A stretch of DNA of 64,000 nucleotides from Fragum whitleyi (Eukaryota; Mollusca; Bivalvia; Cardiida; Cardiidae): positions 26,123,968 to 26,187,967 of the forward strand of contig OX411559.1 of assembly GCA_948146395.1 (NCBI GenBank), in the 5' to 3' direction. Below the pieces are notes generated by a model. The model had not been told where the DNA came from. It did not search any database and worked only from the letters and a program-made list of their open reading frames with translations. Each line of letters opens with the position of its first letter. The first letter of the stretch is position 1. This document shows positions 54,410-64,000 of the stretch, one piece after another. Position numbers and translations under genes: made by a program.

Positions 54410-55132
54410 AGCTCCACTGGCAGAAAGCCAGCGAGCTATTGTCATGGCAGAGTGTCCTTTCGTGCATGTGTAAATTTTTTCTTTAATAACTTCTCCGCAA
54501 AAAATAATGGGCAGATTTTAACAAAACTTGGTAGAAATGATCCTTGGGTGACCTTTTTTTCAAATTGTTCAAGAAATATAGGCATGGCTGGACAGGGCTT
54601 ATTTTGAGCCAATTTCAATGAAACTTTACCAGAATGTCCCTTGGATGACCTTTTCAAGAAATCTTTGCAAAACTGATTTGTCAATAAATATGGGCATAGC
54701 AGGGCCAGGTTTATTTTGAGCCCGAAATCTTTGAACTACATCTCCTCCTGAACCACTTGGTCAATTTCAATGAAACTTTACCAGAATGTTCTTTGGGTAA
54801 CCCTTTCCAAAAATTGCTTGTGAAATTTTGATTGGCCTATAAATATGGGCATGGTAGAGTGGGGCTTATTTTGAGCCCAAAATCTTTGAAAGACATCTTC
54901 TGAATCTAATGTTTTGATAAGATGGGTAAAAGGATGCAGGTTTATGGTGATTGAGTATTTTGGTGCAATGTGGGCCTGACCCAGTTAATCATTACCCATT
55001 TAATCATTATAAAATAGGTCTTAGGAGATTTCAAAGTGCCATTTCCATTCAAAGAAAGCTTTATTTAAAGAAAGTCTAAAGATATTAAAGCAAGTGGAGC
55101 GATACAGTCACTCTTAGGCCTCTTGTTTGTAA
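54410..55132 (+). mobile_element. Family B element, variant interior
   Basis: 5' GCTCCACTGGCAGAAAGCCA hairpin; interior units with AATTTCAATGAAACTTTACC instead of the usual family B unit; 3' CTCTTAGGCCTCTTGTTT. Confidence 0.8.
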
Positions 55133-55197
55133 GTAGTACTTATATATTTTTGGCACTTCAGTTTTGCAGAAACCTTCTGCAATATAAAAACATTACT

Positions 55198-55568
55198 TAA
55201 CCCTTGTCATGCTGAATAATAAACCTTGGCAAAATTATATGTAATTCACAGTGCTGAAAGTTCTGTATTTCCTAATTGTCAGTCAGCATTTAAATTTGAA
55301 AATATAATTTCTGAAATTTTTCTGGTTAAAAAAGGAAAATCAGGTTGTATGAACTAAGATCAGACTGTACATATGTGTATATACAATCAAAGTACCAAAG
55401 GCACTGGATGTGCTTATTGTGAGTCAATGTATAACTTGAAAAAAATAATTTTCAACACCCTTCTGGTTAAGAAAGGAAAACTAAGTGGTATAGACGTATT
55501 TGCAAACCATCTTTCCTATACTTCCTACCAAACGAATATATTCTAGGTTCAGCATGAAAAAGGTTGAA
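55198..55568. mobile_element. MITE, AACCCTTGTCATGCTGAA family, with internal duplication
   Basis: Starts TTAACCCTTGTCATGCTGAA and ends TTCAGCATGAAAAAGGTT. The left half is repeated once inside (TTCTGGTTAAAAAAGGAAAA and TTCTGGTTAAGAAAGGAAAA). Confidence 0.75.
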
Positions 55569-55784
55569 TTCTAGGATTATGTAACAGCAAGTTATGTTAA
55601 TGTGGTATATTTTATTATCATCATTATTTGTTATCATGTTTCATAAAATAGTTAAAATAAAAAAAAGAAAAAAAAAACATTGTAAATAAAACTTACAGAA
55701 CAAAGTGTGTTACAGTATTTTCTGTGATTACCTCACAAATTGTTATAGGATCATTCCGAAGATTGATGTACAGTCGGTATTTGC

Positions 55785-56150
55785 TTTAGCTACTACCTTT
55801 TTTAAGCTGCAACTTTTATTAAGCGACCATCTTAAAAAGTCCCTTTCCCATTAGCAAAATGGAGAAAGTGGAGATTCTTAAACGAAAAAATGTTAATTAT
55901 TGAATCTCATGACACTGGAACCCATTTGAATCATAGCAATGAGACGATCCTTATGGGTTTGAACATCATAAGACTCAATGAGAATTATTTGACAATCTAC
56001 ATAGGGGTCCGAAATACCCCCCTACCACCATATAGACTAATAATATAAATGTTTATATTATTAGTCTCCATGGTGGAAGGGGGGGGGGTATTTTGGACCC
56101 CAATGACAATCTATATGTTCAATAAAATCACGTCTTATTTATCAGGACAT
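55785..56150. mobile_element. Hairpin MITE with a second hairpin inserted
   Basis: TTAAGCGACCATC and the CAATGAGACGATCC centre identify the outer family. A 100-bp hairpin (about 56003-56103; arms GGGGTCCGAAATACCCCCCT and GGGGGGTATTTTGGACCCC) is inserted and flanked by a near-direct repeat TGACAATCTACATA / TGACAATCTATATG. Confidence 0.8.
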
Positions 56151-56604
56151 ATTTTATGAATCGACAATTTCCATGAGCAACGGCATCTACTCCATCTGTC
56201 TGTCCTGACATCTGCATGTCTGTCAGTCCATTAGATAAAATTTTGTGATGAAATTTTCACAGAATGTCCCTTCACACCTGTCTTTTGGCATATTGTCTTT
56301 TCTATAGCATACCGGTAAGTTGCATCAATGGAAATTCTTTTTCCCCGCAGCAAAATTTTTGAGGGTCAAATTGGGATTTTGGGGAGTCAAATCAAGTTTA
56401 ATTTTATATGTGGCTTTGGCACACCAACACATGCAAAGCAGAGTGTTATGTTTATTATATTATGATTAAGGGTCAAACAGGAGCTTTAGATGCAATTAAC
56501 TCTTTTTAGTGGGATTGACAGGATTCCCATGTGTTCCCATGAGGATCCTTACAGATAATCTGGGATCCTTTCCTCCATTTATATATAGAGGATAATTGTT
56601 TGTT

Positions 56605-56715
56605 TCAGTGTAAGATCAATTTATATTTCATTGAGTGAACCACAAAAGCTATATTTTAAGTGAAAATATAGCTATTGTTGTTCACGAAATGAAATATTAA
56701 TCGATCTTTCTCAAA
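56605..56715. mobile_element. Palindromic MITE
   Basis: TTATATTTCATTGAGTGAAC and GTTCACGAAATGAAATATTA form outer arms around CTATATTTTAAGTGAAAATATAG. Confidence 0.8.
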
Positions 56716-56903
56716 AACAAACAATTAGTCTATTTCTTTTATGCAAAAATGAGACAAAATGTGAAATTTCTTGGATATATTTTCGTGAAGCTTGTCATTT
56801 TGCATGTAATTGCTATGCAACGTTCATTGTGACGTCATTTTTTACGCACCACATAGCTAACATCAGAAAGGGAGAAATGCACAAAAGCAGGGTATAAGTA
56901 TTT

Positions 56904-58080
56904 AGCTCCGCTGGCTGAAAGCCACTGGGGCTATTGTCATGGCAATGTGTCCGTCGCGCATCCGTCTGTGCGTCCGGTCGTAAAACTTTTCTTTAAAAAT
57001 CTTCTCCTCAGAAACTACTGTATGAATTTTAACGAAACTTCACAGGAAGGATCCTTGGGTGACCCTCTTTCAAAGGTGTTCAAGGAATTTTGATCCCATG
57101 AAAAACATGGATTTAATGGGTGTGGCTAATTTCCAAATATGGTAAAAAATGATTTTTCTCAGATTCTAATCGATGGATACCAATGAAATTTTACATGAAT
57201 GATACTTTTGTGACCATTTAACAAAAAATTATTGTGATTGGATGGAAAATATGCATTTTATGGGCAGAGGTCATTTCTCTAAATGTTATATAGTGGAAAC
57301 TTTGAAAATCATTTTCTCAGAATGTAATAGATGGATATCAACCAAATTTTACTGGAATGATCCTTGAGTGACCCTTTATCAGTCTACCAAAAGTTATTTT
57401 GATCTGTTGAAAAATAAGTATTTTATGGGTGGAGGTCATTTCTCTATTGTTATATAGTGGTAACTTTGAAATTCTTTTTCTCAGAATCTAATTGTTGGAT
57501 ATCAACCAAATTTCACTGGAATGATCCTTGAGTGACCCTTTATCAGTCTAACAAAAGTTATTTTGATCAGATGAAAAATAAGTATTTTATGGCAGAGGTC
57601 ATTTCTCAATATGTTATTTAGTGGAAACTTTAAAAATCATTTTCTCAGAATGTAAGTGATGGATATCAACTAAATTTCACTGGTTTGATTCTTGGGTGAC
57701 CCTTTATCAGTCTACCAAAACTAATTGTGATTGGATGGAAAATATGTATCTTATTAGCGGAGGTCATTTCTCTATATGTTATATAGTGGAAACTTTGAAA
57801 ATCATTTTCTCAGAATCTAATTGATGGATATCAATCAAACATTTATTGAATGATCTTTGGGTGACCCGTTGTCATGCAGCCAAAATTATATTGATTGGAA
57901 GAAAAATATGTCTTATATGGGCGGAGGTCATTTCTCTATATGTTATATAGTGGAAACTTAGAAAATCATTTTCAACATCAGTAGAACCGAAAATATCTGA
58001 AAATCTAGTCAAAACTTTTATTTGCTTTTACAAGAATTTCAAGCCTGTGGTGCGACTCAAGCCATTCATGACTTTCTAGT
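56904..58080 (+). mobile_element. Family B element with tandem array
   Basis: 5' hairpin GCTCCGCTGGCTGAAAGCCA, CCGTCGCGCATCCGTCTGTG short repeat, about six units of the same repeat as 35303-36318, and the same end CAAGCCATTCATGACTTTCT. Lies beyond the RagC/D gene. Confidence 0.88.
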
Positions 58081-58424
58081 TGATAATTTCACTGCTTTTG
58101 CGGTGAGATTATCAAGTGATAATCTACTGTTATTCTTGATAAACCAAAAAAAAAAATATTAAAGAAAAAGATGTAATTCAAGAGAAAGAGCAAGGAAAAG
58201 CATAGGCCAATATTAAATTGATGTCTTAAACCTTAAATATGAGTAAGGTCTGTAACTCCCCTTTGTTCATCGCAAATGTGTGAATCAAAATGGAGTTAGA
58301 ATCTTCAATCTTAGCTTGATTAAGTTGTTATTCAAAAGTGAGAGCAAGGAAAATTTTGCATAGATCAGTATTATGTTGATGGTCTTAAATCTTTACCAGC
58401 CAGACCAAACTTGATTCTACCAAG

Positions 58425-58545
58425 GCCTGAGGTTATAAAACTTTTCTCATTCTCAATTCAAAATTTTCTCAAATTTCAATTTGAAATTAAAGCCGTAATT
58501 CTGTTTTTATACACATTTTAATGTATTAACATAAAAGATAATGGC
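58425..58545. mobile_element. Half copy of the AGGTTATAAAACTTTTC MITE
   Basis: GAGGTTATAAAACTTTTCTC through ACATAAAAGATAAT, then the similarity stops before the central palindrome. Confidence 0.75.
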
Positions 58546-59120
58546 CATAACTTTTAATAGGATTGATATTTAATTTTCATATTTCACATGGTCATTGTTT
58601 ATGAAAAGTGTTTTTGTTTCTACCACTTTCAAGGTCATCTGTCAAGGTTATCTCTCAAGGTTAAAGAATGGAAAGTCTAAACTTTAAAATTGGCCATAAT
58701 TTTGCAATGGCAAGTAATATAACCTTCATATTTCATGTGTTTATTACTTATGACAGTAGACAATTAAGACAAGGCTCAAGGTCAAATTCAATGTCAAAAT
58801 GTCAAGGTCAATAATTTCTATCATATAACTCTAAATTAGCCATAACTCTTAATTGGATTGAGATTTAATCTTCACATTTCACACATACATTGCTTTTGAT
58901 TAGACCTTTTTATTTTGCTACCAAATTCAAGGTCATCTTTCAAAGTCAAGGTCATTTCTCAAGGTAAAAAAATGGAAAATTAAAACTTTAAAATTGGCAA
59001 TAATTTGCAATGGTAAGTAATATAATCTTCATGTTTCATGTGTTAAATTACTTTTGACAAGATATTTTGTCTGTCTTTAGTTATTTTATTATTTGTTTTC
59101 CTTTTTATATGGTGGTCAAA
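58546..59120. repeat. Diverged CAAGGTCA-rich tandem units
   Basis: About three units of roughly 150 bp with TTTCAAGGTCATCTGTCAAGG and AATTGGCCATAAT-type cores; possibly the interior of a degraded palindrome/tandem-repeat element without its ends. Confidence 0.5.
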
Positions 59121-59387
59121 TAATGGGACATCTTATGCAATCACTTGTGGTGTCTGAGTGGGCTTCCTTCTGTAGAGCTAATTTCTTTAGCCAGAGTTTA
59201 ACTCTGTCACCTCTGTCTTGAAATTTGACAGTTATTTCCTCTTATGAAAGCAGAATGCAGTGCACAAGAATTATAACTCCGCCTATCTTATTTTTTGAGT
59301 TATTGCCCTTTGCTGTTTTTCATGACGGACATATCTTGCAACATAATTCCAACCTTGTTTTCTTTTCTGAGTGCTTGCAAGGGGAGG

Positions 59388-59411
59388 GTAGGGGGGGGGG
59401 GGGGGGGGGGG
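59388..59411. repeat. Poly-G tract
   Basis: Run of about 20 G broken by one T. Similar runs occur at 18807-18820, 26890-26911, 27146-27157 and 56080-56089. Length is prone to sequencing error. Confidence 0.85.
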
Positions 59412-59577
59412 CATCGGTATTTTACGCAATATAGAAGAATATTCACAGAAGAAATTTATTTTAGCTTATAACTAAAAAGAGGCACGAAAACTGTATGGTA
59501 TGAATCGTTAGTTAATGGCAGCCCAGCCTCCGAGGACAATCGGAACACCTCTCGGCCAATCTACGATCAGGCTCAGG

Positions 59578-59795
59578 CTCTTTTTTCACAAAATTTTAAA
59601 TTAAAATAAATGTATGAAAATAAAAGATAATATTAATAAGTTGTTTTTTATAACAACTTATTAATATCATCTTTATGTTGATACATTAAAATGAGTAATA
59701 AAACAGAATTACAGCTTTAATCTCAAATTGAAATTTGAGAAATTTTTGAATTGAGCCTGAGAAAAGTTTTATAACCTCGGGCCCTGATGTATGTT
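59578..59795. mobile_element. MITE, AGGTTATAAAACTTTTC family
   Basis: Centre AATAAGTTGTTTTTTATAAC / AACTTATTAATATCATC; right end GAAAAGTTTTATAACCTCGG. The left end is degraded. Confidence 0.8.
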
Positions 59796-59989
59796 GAAAC
59801 CAAATAGAATTGTCAAAAAGATATATGCGGCATTCTTCTGTCAAAATGAAATGTGTTAGTAACTTTATCATGAAATTTTGTAATAAGTCACCATTCCCAT
59901 CACTGATGGCAGTAATTGCAGCAGATGCAACATTTGCAGTGATAGCCTTCAAATGGTATGCCTTTCTGAACAGAAAAATCATTTTAAAG

Positions 59990-61457
59990 TTAGGGGATGC
60001 TTTTTGGTGGCCCCTTAAGTGGTTGCTTAACACATGTTTACTGTACTTACCTTAACCTCAATAACCTGCTGTTTACGACATTTTCCTACTGTACAGACTA
60101 AAATCAACCTACAGTTATATGGAGTTGAACATTGCGTGATTTCTATTTAAGAATTTTTGATTCTATTTAAGAATTTTAAAAATACCTAATGCAAATCAAA
60201 AGGACACTTTAGGGATAAAATAAAGGAAAAAATTAAAAACTGTTTAAAGAGTATTTAATTCTTTTCTGATATTGAGCCCAAATGTGTTTACTTTCTTTAA
60301 TGCTTCTCATTTGATAATCAGTTTGCCAAACATATAAAATTACATAAAAGTGTCCTCAACCGAAGCATAGCTCAAAATATCTGACGTGAGCCAGTGTCTA
60401 ACCCATGCGGACAAGTAATATTCAAATTATTGGTTTAAAAGTTTAATGCGCTAACCACTGAGCTAAAGAAGATCTTCCCTGAAGCAGGTGTCAGACATTG
60501 TATTCAAACTGCAGAAGCTATGCAGGGCAGTGGTGAGAGCGGTTCCCCGTAACAATACCTAGACCTAGCAATACACTAGAAGTATCCTGGTGTACCATAT
60601 TTCCATGCAAGTTAATTAGCCTCAACTGTCACAATTTTGAACAAAGTAATTTGAACATTCATAAAACACCTATCAAAAATCACAGTACTCATATTTCCTT
60701 GAATCCTAAATTAAGCAATCCCTTAAAGACTATTGGAGTTGTACAGCCTCAAAATATTTTAATAAGTCACAACACATAATCATTTCACATGAGGGTATGA
60801 AAATAATGACTACAATGGGTCTTTATATTGTACAGATTTACAGTATCCTAACAAAATAAAAGTACCGGTACTTAAAAATAAAGAATTTCAGAGGATTTAG
60901 AGTTTTACCAAATTTATGAGATTTATGGTAAAAAAAAATAATTTCTTTCATAGATATTATCAAAATATAGTGAAAACATTACTGAAATTACTGTATGCAA
61001 CCCTAATTGACATTTAACGGAATTATGGTCACTCATTGAAACAGGGTACAACAGGATAGATGCAATCTAACACATCCTCCTGCGGTAAAATGATATGGGA
61101 GCCAACATATCAGAGAGAGTGATTATAGATACATAATTGCAGCTACACTAGAAGATAACAGACAAAAAAAACATGACTTAGTTTTTGGTGTTTGATCTAG
61201 TTTTCAATACTCAAACGGATGGGAGTAATTAGTGGTAAAATAAAGCGATGGACCTACAATATCAGACATATACCCTTTAACTGTATTTCCGTTCTTCATA
61301 TCAAGTCATCTACATCAAATCAGTTAAAATTCAGCTTTTACTTACTATTTCTTAACATGTGTGTGAAGAAAAATCTTTATTTCACCAGTGTGTATCATTT
61401 ATCTTGAGAAAACAAATCCAATTATTAAGAATCAAAGGGTTTTTTTAAACAGTGTCG
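59990..61457. other. Mostly unrecognised sequence
   Basis: 59995-60050 is the outer arm of a hairpin MITE (CTTAAGTGGTTGCTTAACAC) and 60384-60478 is tRNA-like. The rest shows nothing. Confidence 0.5.
60384..60478 (-). repeat. Weak tRNA-like or SINE-head sequence
   Basis: The minus strand has AGCTCAGTGGTTAGCGCATT, an A-box-like segment, followed by a TTAAACTTTTAAACC anticodon-arm-like region. The B box is poor. Possibly an old tRNA-derived SINE head. Confidence 0.3.
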
Positions 61458-62130
61458 GGTCAAAAAGGCCCAGTGACAGAAAGGCCCGGGTCAAAAAGGC
61501 CCACTATCAAAGTTGACCAAAAAGGCCCAGTCCAAAAAGGCCCACTCTTGAAAGTGACAGATATGCCCACAAATACTGACCTACAATGCTTCAAATACCT
61601 GTTAGATATAAATATATGTTGATGATTATTACATCTTATTTTTATATCATTTTGAATAATTTTAATATAAAAACATCCTATTGATTATCCTTTTGGTTTC
61701 ACTTTGAACACTAAATGGATAGAAATAATTTTACAAATGTCAATTATGAAACAACGGTTTCATATTAATCTGTTTGCCAGGTACATATGTATTATCATCC
61801 ATGAGTGAAATGAAGTTTAACAAGTTTGTGGATTAGGAATGATGTTACGAAGCAGAAGACATATAATATATACATTGTAATTTATTAAAAGAATATCTCC
61901 CATGCTCTGTCATCTGTTTTTTCTGTTTCGTTTCAAGCAATAACCAAAAGTTGACTCTCTATGACATCACATTTTAACCGGAAAAACCCTCTTTTTTCAA
62001 TTCTGACAGTGGGCCTTTTTGGTTATTTTTCATAGTGGGCCTTTTTGGACTGGGCCTTTTTGACCCGGGCCTTTTTGTCACTGGGCCTTTTTGTACAGTG
62101 GGCCTTTTTGTCATTGGGCCTTTTTGACCC
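61458..62130. mobile_element. Element with arrayed AAAAAGGCCCA inverted ends
   Basis: The left end holds about five copies of AAAAAGGCCC(A/G) in 110 bp; the right end holds seven as TGGGCCTTTTT in 140 bp, inverted. GGTCAAAAAGGCCCA opens it and its complement closes it. The AT-rich 430-bp centre has no ORF of note. No clear target duplication found; superfamily unassigned. Confidence 0.8.
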
Positions 62131-63083
62131 TAAACCATTTAAACTCCCCCTACTCAAAAATCTATGGCTGCCATTTTTCCATAAATCCATTCTCTGTGAC
62201 GTCATCAATCATTTGAGCTAGCCATGAGCAGCTTCTTTGGTCACATCTTCACTGCAGCAACATAGCTATGTGTAAGACATATCTAAGATAACTTTAAAAC
62301 AAAAATATTTTTGAATATTAGTAATATTTACCATTTTGAAAGACACCATCCCAAAAAATATAAGCCATGAGTGCATAGATTTGCAGAAAATTCTTGTAGT
62401 TGACAGAAACACCCATATTGTACCTTCAAATGACATAATTTTCCACTTTTCCGGGCTGATACACTAGTGAGAATGTAAACATGCTGTTAAACGTTTGTTA
62501 GATTACGTATCAAAGTTTCACACCCTGCAATTAGTACTCAAATGGTCTGGATGGAAAAGTAAAAAAAGAACTGAGATATAGAAATCAAGGAGAAACCCTG
62601 AATTCTATTCTTTTCTATATTTAAAAATCTTATATTAGTCGATTTTGATCAAAAGAGCTCTAAAAGCTTTTTCACACAGGGTGAAATAGATAACTGTTTG
62701 TAAAATTGACCTATTTTAGTGACCCTTTAGTATTTTCTGGCAAAAAAGTAAACATGGGACAAGAAAATCAAATACGCCTGTCTTCTTCTCAGATAATAAG
62801 TTTTCTTTTAGGTCATTATTGGATATTTTTTCGATTTCTGTGAATCCATTAAAACTTGTTTAAAAAAAGTCCATAAAAAATTCCACAAATAAAAGATGAA
62901 CAATTGCTATTTTGTTCTTGGTGCATTTTGTAAAATTTAGAAAAAGTGAATATTTTACGATAAACTACATGTTATTAGTAAAATGTAAACAGTGACTGCC
63001 AGGTCACAGTGCACATGCTTAAAGATCAGGATCTCGAAATCAGGTACAGATAGGCCAACGGGTTGACTTACGCTAAAACTTAC
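62131..63083. other. Nothing recognised
   Basis: No continuation of the helicase fragment (DEAH box or later motifs) was seen on the minus strand. Confidence 0.45.
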
Positions 63084-63176
63084 TTCCAACATAAATGGTA
63101 ACAACTGAAAAATCAGGCTTTTTCCAAATCCAGTTGGTAAGACACCGATTGTATCATTACACTCATGTCGGGTAAT
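63084..63176 (-). CDS. RecQ-type helicase Walker A exon (fragment)
   Basis: The reverse strand reads ITRHECNDTIGVLPTGFGKS and then LIFQLLPFMLE, ending at a good donor (GAA|GTAAGT). PTGFGKS is the helicase Walker A motif (RecQ motif I) and QLLPFML is typical of the family. No downstream exon (DEAH box and beyond) was recognised in 61-63 kb. Upstream the frame runs into a TGA at about 63215. With 63643-63748 this looks like one exon split by about 0.47 kb of inserted sequence. Confidence 0.55.
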
Positions 63177-63642
63177 CCTGCGCGTCGTCTTAAGCTGCGC
63201 AGCTATATGACGTCATGTAAACTAAGAAAATGGCCGCTAAACATAAAAGCAGAACAACCTATTTTTCATACTCAAAATTCGATTGATGCCACCATTTTAA
63301 ACAAAAATTTCATGTCGTATTTTAAAGCAAAAAGATTCCCGTTTTTTTCTCAGTGTTTTTTCATTTTAATTCTAACAGCTTACGGACATTAATTTTAGCT
63401 TCTTTCCTCGACTGCGCAGGTTTAGCCGACGAAAACTGCGTTGATAATACGCAACGGTGCCTCTGTTCATCAACGGATTGTGTAATTCTAGTGACATTTT
63501 GTTCTAGATAAAATGTCTTTTACATAGCAAAAATGGTCAATGAGTATATTCGTGTATTGATTTGTTTTGTAAAACCGAAATCCTCACACGAATTTTGTAC
63601 TTGACTTTCTTAAGTGCGCAGAGTTAGACGACAGCACTGTAC
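63177..63642. mobile_element. Possible MITE splitting the helicase fragment
   Basis: The ends are related in inverted orientation: CTGCGCGTCGTCTTAAGCTG on the left and, read from the right on the minus strand, GCTGTCGTCTAACTCTGCGC. A further related motif (CTCGACTGCGCAGG) is in the middle. No clean target duplication was found, so the limits are approximate. Confidence 0.4.
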
Positions 63643-63748
63643 CATCGAAAAGTGACTGAAGAACATCAATTTGTTCTTTCTTAAATATAACAACTCTACA
63701 CCCCAATTTAATTTTAGCCGCTTCGACACATCTGTCAAAGTCGGCCAT
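63643..63748 (-). CDS. RecQ-type helicase N-terminal exon (fragment)
   Basis: From ATG 63748-63746 the frame reads MADFDRCVEAAKIKLGC and then KKEQIDVLQSLFDG. The spacing of KKEQIDVL before a P-loop is typical of RecQ/WRN-like helicases, whose amplified relatives are common in mollusc genomes (established knowledge, from memory). After FDG comes ACAGTGCTGTCGTC and non-homologous sequence. A donor (GATG|GTACAG) is possible, but its phase does not join to the next fragment, so the gene is probably broken by an insertion. Confidence 0.5.
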
Positions 63749-64000
63749 TTCTGTTTATCTTCAAGTCGTGAATTTCCGACCGCAGACGAAGATTGTTCGG
63801 AGGAACTATTTCTTTGCGAATTATCTTCCGGCGAACAAAATGTATGAAATTTCATACATACAGTTGTTCAGGCAGTAGCGGATAGTTAACGAAATTATTG
63901 AAGTATATGTTTCTATTACAAAACATAATCTACATTGTGTGGTACCAAATTGTAGTAAAATCTGTATTCTTTCAATTGAAACCAATTTTGGAATGCTAAT

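Noticed and set aside
62023..62208. Lysine-rich 61-residue ORF (KRPNDKKAHCTKRPSDKKA)
   Set aside because: Translation of the arrayed AAAAAGGCCCA motif in an inverted-repeat element.

Overview
The window is animal nuclear DNA, most likely from a bivalve mollusc. The evidence is AT-rich sequence, GT-AG introns of 1-7 kb, tRNA-derived SINEs with a molluscan-type core, and dense short non-autonomous elements built from internal tandem repeats and palindromes, like bivalve 'pearl' repeats. I cannot name the species.

Two well-conserved genes lie head to head. On the minus strand is EXTL3 (exostosin-like 3, a heparan sulfate glycosyltransferase). Eight exons between 25132 and 4115 encode 875 residues in one unbroken reading frame; only the last exon(s) fall beyond the left edge. 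On the plus strand is the RagC/RagD GTPase (mTORC1 amino-acid signalling). Nine exons from 31950 to 52189 encode 378 residues plus the stop; the short exon with the start codon is not securely located. The coding starts are about 6.8 kb apart. A broken RecQ-type helicase fragment lies on the minus strand near the right edge (63084-63748).

Most of the rest is repeat. (1) Six sequence-unrelated families (A-F here) share one architecture: a 5' hairpin, a GAC/GACG-type short repeat, internal tandem repeats (about 145-175 bp where countable), and a 3' palindrome running into TCTTGTT. They resemble pearl/HINE (Helentron-derived) elements. (2) Eight tRNA-derived SINE copies, one nested in another and two with clear target duplications. 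(3) At least eleven palindromic MITE families, several nested. (4) A 1.14-kb foldback element at TTAA and a 0.67-kb element whose inverted ends are arrays of AAAAAGGCCCA.

The most unusual pattern is decayed partial tandem copies of exons beside their parents: EXTL3 exons 1, 5 and 7 and RagC exon 8. The copies keep splice sites but carry stops, deletions or truncations. Other points are a SINE that inserted at the RagC splice branch region, a frame-neutral 33-nt RagC exon, and His in place of the usual Gln in the RagC G3 motif.
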